Source of the DNA: Bacillota bacterium
Lineage (GTDB): Bacteria > Bacillota > Bacilli > Alicyclobacillales > SLC66
Assembly (NCBI GenBank): GCA_021799325.1
Contig: JAJZAS010000121.1
Coordinates: forward strand, 1 to 5,690
Length of the DNA: 5,690 nucleotides
Direction of reading: 5' to 3'
Shown: positions 1 through 5,368 of the stretch, one piece after another
Position numbering within the stretch: the stretch's first letter is position 1
How the letters are laid out: every line of letters begins with the position of its first letter
Position numbers and translations under genes: made by a program
The notes under the pieces: generated by a model
The model's input: the letters and a program-made list of their open reading frames with translations, nothing else
The model's database searches: none
Told to the model about the DNA's origin: nothing

Positions 1-857
1 CCGCCACCGTGCGGAATGTCATAGATTGCGATGCACTCATGCTCCCTGCCATGCGTCGCCCAGTCTCCCGACATCCCCATCGAAATCATGCCGTTTAACG
101 CCATCGTTCCGCAATACATGAGGGTTTCTCGCGCCTCATAGTCGGCAAGATCGGCAAGCGCTTTGGGTGCAGCTTCAATAACTGTAGAGAGCACGGACTC
201 GCAAAGGCGCTCCTGTAGCGGCGTGTTGGGGGTATGGGAGAAGTATTCCTCCATCACGTGAACCATCATATCGACAATGCCGTTAACCGTTTGATCAAGA
301 GGCACCGTGTACGTATTTTCCGGATTGCAAAACGAGAATTTGGGGAAGGTCAAGGGCGAGCCAGATCCCATTTTTTCTTTCGTTTCCCAATTGGTAATGA
401 CCCCGCCAGCATTCATTTCCGAACCGGTCGCAGCAAGTGTAAGGATCGTGCCAAATGGCACCGCTTCTGTCGGTCGTTTTCGGGTCACATAAAAATCCCA
501 GACATCTCCGTCATACTTCACACCAGACGAGATCGCCTTCGTCGCATCGATCACTGATCCTCCCCCGACCGCAAGCAGAAAATCGATATTTTCCTCCCGG
601 CAAATTTCGATCCCTTTATGTACTGTGGAAAGGCGAGGGTTGGGCTCCACTCCTGGCAGTTCAAAGATCTCAAGTTCAGCGTCTTCACTCAATAAGGCGA
701 TGACCTTGTCATAAAGTCCTGATTTTTTGATGCTTCCCCCGCCATAAACCAAGAGAACCCGCTTGCCATAACGCCTGACCTGCTTGGCCAGGTGGGACTC
801 GATTTGCCCTTTTCCATAAAATATATTGGTGGGATTCCAAAATGAAAATGCATTCAT
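1..857 (-). CDS. Iron-containing alcohol dehydrogenase, butanol dehydrogenase (BdhA/YugJ/YqhD) type, 3' end outside the window
   Basis: Predicted cytosolic NAD(P)H-dependent reductase of aldehydes to alcohols (group III, Fe/Zn-dependent ADH). I translated the minus strand by hand: 285 codons are open from ATG at 857 to the left edge, so roughly the C-terminal quarter of a ~387-aa enzyme is missing. The N-terminal Rossmann-like domain carries a GGGS at 39-42, the GVEPNPR motif at 69-75 and the cofactor loop GGGSVIDATK at 98-107, followed by AATGSEMN at 142-149. The expected metal ligands are all present: D196, H200, H269 (in DWATH) and H283 (in IPHGG). From recall these match D194, H198, H267 and H281 of E. 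coli YqhD with a constant offset of 2. H273 matches the conserved catalytic-region His. The start is supported by AAGGAG (868-873) 10 nt upstream. The gene is divergent from the phosphoesterase. The family is certain, but the substrate and the NADH/NADPH preference are not. Confidence 0.93.
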   Translation of the reverse strand, partial: MNAFSFWNPTNIFYGKGQIESHLAKQVRRYGKRVLLVYGGGSIKKSGLYDKVIALLSEDAELEIFELPGVEPNPRLSTVHKGIEICREENIDFLLAVGGGSVIDATKAISSGVKYDGDVWDFYVTRKRPTEAVPFGTILTLAATGSEMNAGGVITNWETKEKMGSGSPLTFPKFSFCNPENTYTVPLDQTVNGIVDMMVHVMEEYFSHTPNTPLQERLCESVLSTVIEAAPKALADLADYEARETLMYCGTMALNGMISMGMSGDWATHGREHECIAIYDIPHGG

Positions 858-867
858 ACTGTCACTT

Positions 868-873
868 CTCCTT
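868..873 (-). promoter_or_regulatory. Ribosome binding site of the alcohol dehydrogenase
   Basis: The minus strand reads AAGGAG here, 10 nt before the ATG at 857-855. A second ATG at 853-851 is in another frame, so this site together with the NAFSFWNPT N-terminus typical of the family settles the start. No convincing -35/-10 pair is visible upstream on this strand; an AT-rich GATAAATT (about 888-895) is the only weak -10 candidate. Confidence 0.75.
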
Positions 874-901
874 TCGTTTCTCCGTTCAATTTATCATGAT
901 T

Positions 902-934
902 CCTGTGAATGCTTCCATGAGGAATTTCACAAGG
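902..934. repeat. Imperfect palindrome TGTGAA-N16-TTCACA, possible operator
   Basis: TGTGAA (904-909) is mirrored by TTCACA (926-931), with an inner inverted repeat TTCC (913-916) / GGAA (921-924) around ATGA. The right half, read on the minus strand (932-924), is TTGTGAAAT, which equals one half-site of the Rex redox-repressor consensus. The left half lacks the outer A (TTCACAGG on the minus strand). Canonical Rex and CRP/Fnr sites have 6 bp between half-sites; here there are 16, one helical turn more. The element lies just upstream of the rightward -10 and before the alcohol dehydrogenase start, so it could affect both genes. A regulatory role is inferred. Confidence 0.4.
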
Positions 935-937
935 ACG

Positions 938-946
938 TGCTATACT
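938..946 (+). promoter_or_regulatory. Extended -10 promoter of the metallophosphoesterase
   Basis: TGC followed by TATACT (941-946) is a TGn extended -10 element one base off TATAAT. No good -35 hexamer lies 16-18 bp upstream, which is common for extended -10 promoters. Transcription would start near 952, leaving a leader of about 32 nt before the chosen ATG. The right arm of the palindrome at 902-934 falls in the -10/-35 spacer. Confidence 0.5.
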
Positions 947-969
947 GATGATCACAGATCTTACGCCAG

Positions 970-975
970 AAGGAG
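970..975 (+). promoter_or_regulatory. Ribosome binding site that decides the phosphoesterase start
   Basis: AAGGAG ends directly against the ATG at 976, leaving no spacer, so that ATG is unlikely to be used. The in-frame ATG at 985 lies 9 nt downstream, an ideal distance; the one at 991 would be 15 nt away. Confidence 0.75.
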
Positions 976-984
976 ATGCCGCTG

Positions 985-1722
985 ATGAAAATGGCCTTAA
1001 TTTCCGACATTCACGGCAACGCGGTAGCACTAGACGCTGTGCTTCGCGACATTGAAAAAATGCAAGTGGATCACCTTATGGTACTGGGCGATCTAGCCTA
1101 TCGCGGCCCAGAACCAAAACGGGTGATTTCCACCCTTCAGGCACTAGATTGCACCATCATCGGCGGTAACGCGGACGAATGGGTAGTACGTGGGATCAGG
1201 GACGGCGAGGTTCCAGATGCATCGCTCGCGAGAATGCGCGAAGAACGAGAGTGGACGGTGCGACAGCTCGTAGAGGAAGACCTGGATTTTCTAGCTAAGT
1301 TGCCCACCACACACACGATTTGGTTGGACGAACACACGTCAATGCTCTTGTGCCATGCCACACCGACTAACCGCTTTCCTGTCACTTTACCGGAAACGCC
1401 TGAAGAAGAGCTGATACCGCTATATTTTGCCCGCGCAAAATCAGAACAACATTTGATCACGGCGTATGGCCACATTCATCTGCCTTACATTCGTTATATC
1501 AATGGCTCTGTCCTAGTCAATACAGGCAGTGTAGGCATGCCTTTTGACCGAAATCCCATGCCTTCCTATGCATTGGTGGAATACACAGAAGGACATGTCG
1601 CTGTCTCCATCAGACGCGTCCGTTACTCCACGAGTATGGCGATCGAAGCGTTGACGCGGGTCAATTATCCCCACGCCGAACACATCGCCGCCTGCTACAC
1701 GAATGGCGTAAAACCTTACTGA
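985..1722 (+). CDS. Calcineurin-like metallophosphoesterase family protein
   Basis: Predicted cytosolic, dinuclear-metal phosphohydrolase of the Metallophos superfamily (YfcE/PrpE-like class); the substrate cannot be read from the sequence. The protein is 245 aa from ATG 985, chosen because AAGGAG lies 9 nt upstream; the ATG at 976 abuts that site. The metal-binding blocks come in the canonical order: D8-x-H10 (SDIHGN), G35-D36 (LGDLAYRGP), G61-N62-A63-D64 in place of the usual GNH[DE], H124 (LLCHATP), and G162-H163-I-H165. NTGSVGMP at 179-186 matches the NPGSVG loop of the family. Residues 77-107 form an acidic/arginine-rich helical insert. There is no signal peptide or membrane segment. The His to Ala change in the GNH block is odd because that His usually assists catalysis, though related subfamilies have GNCD there. 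It appears monocistronic, driven by the extended -10 at 938-946, and ends with TGA 2 bp short of the converging ispG stop. Confidence 0.88.
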   Translation: MKMALISDIHGNAVALDAVLRDIEKMQVDHLMVLGDLAYRGPEPKRVISTLQALDCTIIGGNADEWVVRGIRDGEVPDASLARMREEREWTVRQLVEEDLDFLAKLPTTHTIWLDEHTSMLLCHATPTNRFPVTLPETPEEELIPLYFARAKSEQHLITAYGHIHLPYIRYINGSVLVNTGSVGMPFDRNPMPSYALVEYTEGHVAVSIRRVRYSTSMAIEALTRVNYPHAEHIAACYTNGVKPY

Positions 1723-1724
1723 TA

Positions 1725-2810
1725 CTAATCGATCGAACCTGTCTTCAAAAAGCGCTCCGCCATCGCGTCAATTTCTTTTTTTAGCTCATTGACCAACTCA
1801 TTTTCGGGGATTTTGCGGACGACTTCTCCATGGCGAAAGAGAAGTCCCTCCCCTTTTGCCCCAGCGATGCCAATATCCGCCTCACGCGCTTCTCCTGGGC
1901 CATTAACCGCGCAGCCTAGAACGGATACCTTGATTGGTGCCCGGATGTTTTCTACATACGCCTCGATTTCATTGGCAATGGCGATCAGATCGATGTCGAT
2001 TCTCCCGCATGTTGGGCAAGATACTAGCGTTACCGCATTTGCAATAATGCCAAACGTCTTTAAAAGTTCTTTGGCTACTCTCACTTCTTCGACCGGATCG
2101 GCAGAAAGCGAGATGCGAACCGTATTGCCAAGTCCCATCGACAATAGCGTACCGAGTCCTGCCGAACTTTTGATGGTGCCACTAAAAAGCGTACCAGATT
2201 CAGTGATGCCAAGGTGAAGAGGATAATCAAAATTTTCCGCCGCCAGTCGGTAGGCTTCGATCGCAAGCGGGACATTTGATGCTTTCATCGAGACGATGAT
2301 ATCGTGAAAATCAAGCTCTTCGAGAATGCGAATGTGATGCAGGGCGCTTTCCAACATCCCTTCTGCTGTGGGATAGCCATATTTTTCAAGGATGTGGCGT
2401 TCAATAGAGCCGGAGTTCACGCCGATGCGAATCGGGATTCCCCGCTCCTTACACGCTTTCACCACCGCTTCCACCCGGTCTCGTTTGCCAATGTTGCCTG
2501 GATTAATGCGAACCTTATCTACGCCGTTTTCAATGGCGGCAATCGCCAGTCGATAGTCAAAATGAATATCCGCCACGAGTGGAACCGTCATCGCCTTTTT
2601 GATTTCCCGAATGGCAGTCGCTGCTTCCATGGAGTTCACGGTTACCCGGACAAGGTCGACACCCGCTTCTTCGAGGCGCTTGATTTGCGCAACCGTTGCT
2701 TCCACATCGGCTGTCTTGGTCGTCGTCATGCTTTGGATAAACACCTGATTGTTTCCGCCCATGACCAAATTGCCAACTTTCACAGGCCGGGTCTCAGTCC
2801 GCTTAAACAT
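1725..2810 (-). CDS. ispG: 4-hydroxy-3-methylbut-2-en-1-yl diphosphate synthase (flavodoxin/ferredoxin dependent)
   Basis: IspG (GcpE) reduces 2-C-methyl-D-erythritol 2,4-cyclodiphosphate to HMBPP in the MEP isoprenoid pathway, using a [4Fe-4S] cluster and electrons from flavodoxin or ferredoxin. The 361-aa product begins MFKRTETRPV. The N-terminal TIM barrel holds VGGxxPxxIQSMT-like VMGGNNQVFIQSMTTT (16-31), VRVTVNS (54-60), VADIHFDYRLA (79-89) and KVRINPGNIG (99-108). The C-terminal reductase-like domain carries the cluster ligands C265 and C268 (SCPTCGR), C300 (GCAVNGPGE) and E307, at the spacing known for E. coli IspG (C270, C273, C305, E312 from recall). No residue appears missing. The frame stays open to 2846, but the ATG at 2810 is preferred because GAGGAG lies 7 nt upstream and the product matches the family N-terminus. 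The gene appears monocistronic, is divergent from the dipeptidase, and has no obvious terminator before it runs into the converging phosphoesterase gene. Confidence 0.97.
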   Translation of the reverse strand: MFKRTETRPVKVGNLVMGGNNQVFIQSMTTTKTADVEATVAQIKRLEEAGVDLVRVTVNSMEAATAIREIKKAMTVPLVADIHFDYRLAIAAIENGVDKVRINPGNIGKRDRVEAVVKACKERGIPIRIGVNSGSIERHILEKYGYPTAEGMLESALHHIRILEELDFHDIIVSMKASNVPLAIEAYRLAAENFDYPLHLGITESGTLFSGTIKSSAGLGTLLSMGLGNTVRISLSADPVEEVRVAKELLKTFGIIANAVTLVSCPTCGRIDIDLIAIANEIEAYVENIRAPIKVSVLGCAVNGPGEAREADIGIAGAKGEGLLFRHGEVVRKIPENELVNELKKEIDAMAERFLKTGSID

Positions 2811-2817
2811 TCGTTTT

Positions 2818-2823
2818 CTCCTC
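2818..2823 (-). promoter_or_regulatory. Ribosome binding site that decides the ispG start
   Basis: The minus strand reads GAGGAG, followed by 7 nt (AAAACGA) and the ATG at 2810. The longer frame from 2846 would place this site inside the coding region and add 12 residues (MEGSHLRERRKR) not expected for the family. Confidence 0.75.
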
Positions 2824-2859
2824 TCCCGTAAATGGCTGCCCTCCATCGCTGTCCCATTC

Positions 2860-2868
2860 AGTATACCA
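2860..2868 (-). promoter_or_regulatory. Extended -10 promoter of ispG
   Basis: On the minus strand TGG is followed by TATACT (2865-2860), the same TGn-TATACT form as the phosphoesterase promoter. No strong -35 is seen 16-18 bp upstream. The transcript would start near 2853, giving a leader of about 43 nt. Confidence 0.5.
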
Positions 2869-2899
2869 CGCGCTTATCATTTCCTTTACCGAATCAATG

Positions 2900-2928
2900 T
2901 GGTCATTGGTGAATCAAGATGTTATAAC
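2900..2928 (+). promoter_or_regulatory. Promoter of the M20 dipeptidase
   Basis: TGGTCA (2900-2905, 4 of 6 to TTGACA) and TATAAC (2923-2928, 5 of 6 to TATAAT) are 17 bp apart, with TGT before the -10 as an extended element. A CAATG/CATTG inverted repeat (2895-2908) spans the -35. Transcription would start near 2935, about 37 nt before the ATG. Confidence 0.5.
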
Positions 2929-2957
2929 TAGAGAAGTACACATTGGCAAAATTGACT

Positions 2958-2963
2958 AGGAGG
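2958..2963 (+). promoter_or_regulatory. Ribosome binding site of the dipeptidase gene
   Basis: A full-consensus AGGAGG lies 8 nt before the ATG at 2972. The perfect translation signal indicates that the gene was expressed until recently, despite the TGA at codon 101. Confidence 0.8.
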
Positions 2964-2971
2964 CTTGAAGC

Positions 2972-4348
2972 ATGTCCATTGATTCTCAAATGGAATCCCA
3001 TTTACAAACACAGAGGCAACGTCACCTGGATGAACTGCTGGGACTTTTGCGCATTCCAAGCATCAGTGCCTTATCCATACATAAAGAGGATGTCGCGATT
3101 GCGGCAGTATATCTTGCTGAAGCACTGACCACTGCAGGCATGGAAAACGTAAAAGTATTCCCAACAGAGGGCCATCCTGTCGTCTATGGCGATTATTTGC
3201 ATGCACCCGGAAAACCAACCGTGCTCATATACGGACATTATGACGTACAACCGGTAGATCCCTTGAAATTATGAAACAACGGGCCTTTCGAGCCAACAAT
3301 AAAAGAAAACAAAATTTACGCAAGGGGCGCATCAGACGATAAGGGTCCCACCTATCTTCACATCAAAGCACTTGAAACCATTCTGCAAACCACCGGATCA
3401 CTTCCGGTGAACGTCAAATTTTGCATAGAAGGCGAAGAGGAAATTGGCAGCCCTCATCTTGAACCCTTCATCGCTACTCATCATGACTTACTCCAAGCGG
3501 ACGTACTGCTCATCTCCGACACCACCATCATTGGCCCCAATCAACCAGCAATTTGCTATGGACTAAGGGGCCTATGCAGTTTGGAAGTCCACGTGCAAGC
3601 GGCCAAGTCCGATCTTCATTCCGGTCTCTTTGGCGGTGCCGTTCCCAACGCTTTACATGCCATGACCGAACTGCTTTCTAGCCTCCATGACCATGAAGGC
3701 AAGGTGCTCGTGGAAGGTTTTTATGACGATGTCGCCGCACTTACAGCGGAAGAGCGTGAAGAACTGGCTAAACTCCCGCAAGACGATATGGCCTACATGC
3801 AAAGCCTAGGGTTGAATGAACTCGTGGGCGAGCCCGGCTATACGACCATAGAGCGGACAACCGCACGACCCACCCTCGAACTGAATGGGGTTTATGGCGG
3901 ATTTCAAGGTGAAGGTTCCAAAACCGTCATTCCGGCGGAAGCCCACGCGAAAATCACCTGCCGCCTCGTCAACAACCAGGACCCGTTGAAGATCCTTAAC
4001 CTGATCGAAGCCCACCTCAAAGCGCACGAGCCAAAAGGGGTCACCGTGACGGTAACGAGACACGACCATGCGAAACCGTTCATCGCTGACTTTCATCAAC
4101 CCGCTATCCAAACCGCAGTGGAAGCCTACCGATTTGCCTATGACGTCGAGCCTCATTTCATGAGAATGGGCGGATCGATTCCCATTGTGGAGGCGTTCGA
4201 CCGTCTACTGAAGCTCCCAGTTGTCCTGATGGGATTCAGCTTGCCAGATGAAAACTTTCATGCACCCAATGAACACTTTTCCCTAGATAATTTTGATAAG
4301 GGGCTAAGGGCGCTCGTCTTCTACTACACGCATTTGGAACGAGTATAA
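2972..4348 (+). pseudogene. M20-family dipeptidase (CNDP/PepV-like zinc metallopeptidase) interrupted by an in-frame TGA at codon 101
   Basis: The family hydrolyses dipeptides or short peptides in the cytosol with two Zn ions. The frame runs from ATG 2972 to TAA 4346-4348, 458 codon positions, a normal length for M20 dipeptidases. It is broken only by TGA at 3272-3274. The flanks read VDPLKL-stop-NNGPFEP where relatives have VDPLxLWxxxPFEP, so the lost residue is the family Trp (TGG to TGA). The active-site residues are all retained: H89 and D91 (YGHYDVQP), D122 (GASDDKG), E156/E157 (EGEEEIGSP), D183 (ISDT), the HSGLFGG lid/dimer segment, RMGGSIP, and H430 (NFHAPNE). There is no frameshift. 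Neither half should work alone: the first 100 residues hold only H89/D91, and re-initiation at the first plausible in-frame start (GTG 3407) would lose D122 as well. It could be a young pseudogene, a sequencing error or a readthrough gene. The promoter, ribosome binding site and terminator are intact. Confidence 0.88.
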
Positions 4349-4372
4349 AAAAGCGCAATCCGAGGATTGCGC
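4347..4372 (-). terminator. Rho-independent terminator of ctaB (minus strand)
   Basis: GCGCAATCC (4353-4361) and GGATTGCGC (4364-4372) form a perfect stem with a GA/TC tip, effectively 8 bp plus a 4-nt loop. Read on the minus strand it is followed by six T (4352-4347), which lie in and next to the dipeptidase stop codon. It sits 39 nt past the ctaB stop. On the plus strand no T tract follows, so it should act only on leftward transcripts. Confidence 0.8.
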
Positions 4373-4381
4373 CAGTATCAG

Positions 4382-4410
4382 GCTGCTGGAAAAAATCCGG
4401 CAGCTTTTTT
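4382..4410 (+). terminator. Rho-independent terminator of the dipeptidase gene (plus strand)
   Basis: GCTGCTGGA (4382-4390) pairs with TCCGGCAGC (4396-4404), 9 bp with one T-G wobble around an AAAAA loop, followed by six T (4405-4410). It is placed 33 nt after the dipeptidase stop and ends 1 nt before the ctaB stop. On the minus strand the hairpin lacks a T tract on its 3' side. Confidence 0.85.
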
Positions 4411-4411
4411 C

Positions 4412-5338
4412 TTAGAAGAGAACGCCTACCATCATCGCCACACACATCGCCATTAGGTAAATCAACGAAAACTTGAACATTTTCGAAGCCCAAGCAGTAT
4501 CGTCTCCTGCCTTGAACCCGCGAAGTCCCTTGACGAGCCACATTCCGCCAAGTATCACCGCAGCCACTAGGTATAACAGGTTCTCCTTACCAAGCACATA
4601 TGGCATGATCGAAACCGGGAGGATAGCCGCCGTCCAAAGCACGATCTGAATTTTCGTCGGCTTAAAGCCATAGACAACAGGCAATAAGGGGATACCCGCC
4701 GCTGCGTAATCTTTCACACGCCGCATGCCGAGCGCCAAAAAGTGAGGCGGTTGCCAGATGAAGAGGATGGCGAAAAGCACCCAACCCATCGTATCGACGG
4801 AACCTGTGGCGGCTGTCCAGCCGATGAGTGGCGGCATCGCTCCCGATATTCCACCAATGACCGTGCTGAGTGTCGTAGTCCGCTTGGTCAGTCCAGTATA
4901 CACAATCACATAGAAAAAAAGTCCAAATAGCGCCATGTAAGCCGAGGTCATGGTAGCAAACAAACTGAGTACACTCACCCCAACCAGGCCTAGCAAAAGC
5001 CCCAGAGCAATGACCGACCATTCCGAGATGCGGCCATTCGGCAATGCCCTTCCTTTCGTGCGCTCCATGTGCTGATCAATATCTCTATCAATGTAGTTAT
5101 TGAGTGCACAACCAGACATCACGACGAAACTACTTCCCACCAGCGTGGCGAGCGTCAAGCTGATACCGGGATCGCCTTTTGTTGCCACAAAAAGTCCGGT
5201 AAATGCCGTAAACATATTGGATAACGTGATGCCTGGTTTGACCACCTGCAGATAATCATTGAATGTCTGCTTCAACGTAGCACGACTGCGAGGAGGATGC
5301 AGAGCTACATCCGGTTCGTAAGTCATCACTTGATTCAT
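4412..5338 (-). CDS. ctaB: Protoheme IX farnesyltransferase (heme O synthase)
   Basis: CtaB (COX10 family, UbiA superfamily) transfers a farnesyl group to the vinyl group at C2 of heme B to make heme O, in the cytoplasmic membrane; CtaA then turns heme O into heme A for the aa3-type oxidase. The 308-aa product is of usual length, with a ~25-residue polar N-terminus and eight to nine hydrophobic segments through to the C-terminus. The Mg-diphosphate motif is N80-x3-D84-x3-D88 within NNYIDRDID, followed by MERTKGRALPNG (91-102). Further family signatures are YTGLTKR (147-153), GGISGAMPPLIGW (162-174), WQPPHFLALG (195-204) with KDY and GIPLLPVV (215-222), and the terminal SKMFKFSLIYL (285-295). 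The start at 5338 follows AAAGGGTGG (5345-5353) by 6 nt; Met5 is a less likely alternative. The gene lies 30 nt after ctaA on the same strand, so the two are probably co-transcribed, and it ends at its own terminator. No ctaCDEF genes follow it. Confidence 0.97.
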   Translation of the reverse strand: MNQVMTYEPDVALHPPRSRATLKQTFNDYLQVVKPGITLSNMFTAFTGLFVATKGDPGISLTLATLVGSSFVVMSGCALNNYIDRDIDQHMERTKGRALPNGRISEWSVIALGLLLGLVGVSVLSLFATMTSAYMALFGLFFYVIVYTGLTKRTTTLSTVIGGISGAMPPLIGWTAATGSVDTMGWVLFAILFIWQPPHFLALGMRRVKDYAAAGIPLLPVVYGFKPTKIQIVLWTAAILPVSIMPYVLGKENLLYLVAAVILGGMWLVKGLRGFKAGDDTAWASKMFKFSLIYLMAMCVAMMVGVLF

Positions 5339-5344
5339 CGTGAA

Positions 5345-5353
5345 CCACCCTTT
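5345..5353 (-). promoter_or_regulatory. Ribosome binding site of ctaB
   Basis: The minus strand reads AAAGGGTGG, a one-mismatch version of AAAGGAGG, 6 nt before the ATG at 5338. It lies in the 30-nt gap after the ctaA stop, where no promoter or terminator is visible, supporting co-transcription. Confidence 0.65.
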
Positions 5354-5368
5354 CTCAGTAGAGATGAA

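Noticed and set aside
234..703. Rightward open frames in 234-703
   Set aside because: They are shadows opposite the alcohol dehydrogenase, whose minus-strand frame is unbroken and carries family motifs and metal ligands throughout.
1755..1785. Possible terminator for the phosphoesterase inside the ispG 3' end (GC-rich patch followed by a T run near 1772-1781)
   Set aside because: The best stem I can pair is about 3 bp, too weak for an intrinsic terminator.
2304..2831. 175-residue rightward open frame opposite ispG
   Set aside because: Composition is rich in His, Phe and Arg without domain features, and it lies antisense to the most conserved part of ispG.
2811..2846. Longer ispG start at 2846
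   Set aside because: The added 12 residues are charged and atypical, they would include the GAGGAG ribosome binding site, and the upstream ATG has no better site of its own.
2943..3128. Rightward 61-codon open frame overlapping the dipeptidase start
   Set aside because: It lies in another frame of a clear M20 peptidase N-terminus, has a non-ATG start and lacks its own ribosome binding site.
3272..3320. Selenocysteine insertion at the dipeptidase TGA
   Set aside because: The position is Trp, not Cys, in the family and is not a metal or catalytic residue. I see no clear stem-loop of the bacterial SECIS type just downstream.
3271..3342. ATGA overlap at the dipeptidase TGA, where ATG 3271-3273 could restart translation
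   Set aside because: The restart would be in a different frame and yields only a 23-residue basic peptide before a TAA, so it neither rescues the enzyme nor resembles a protein.
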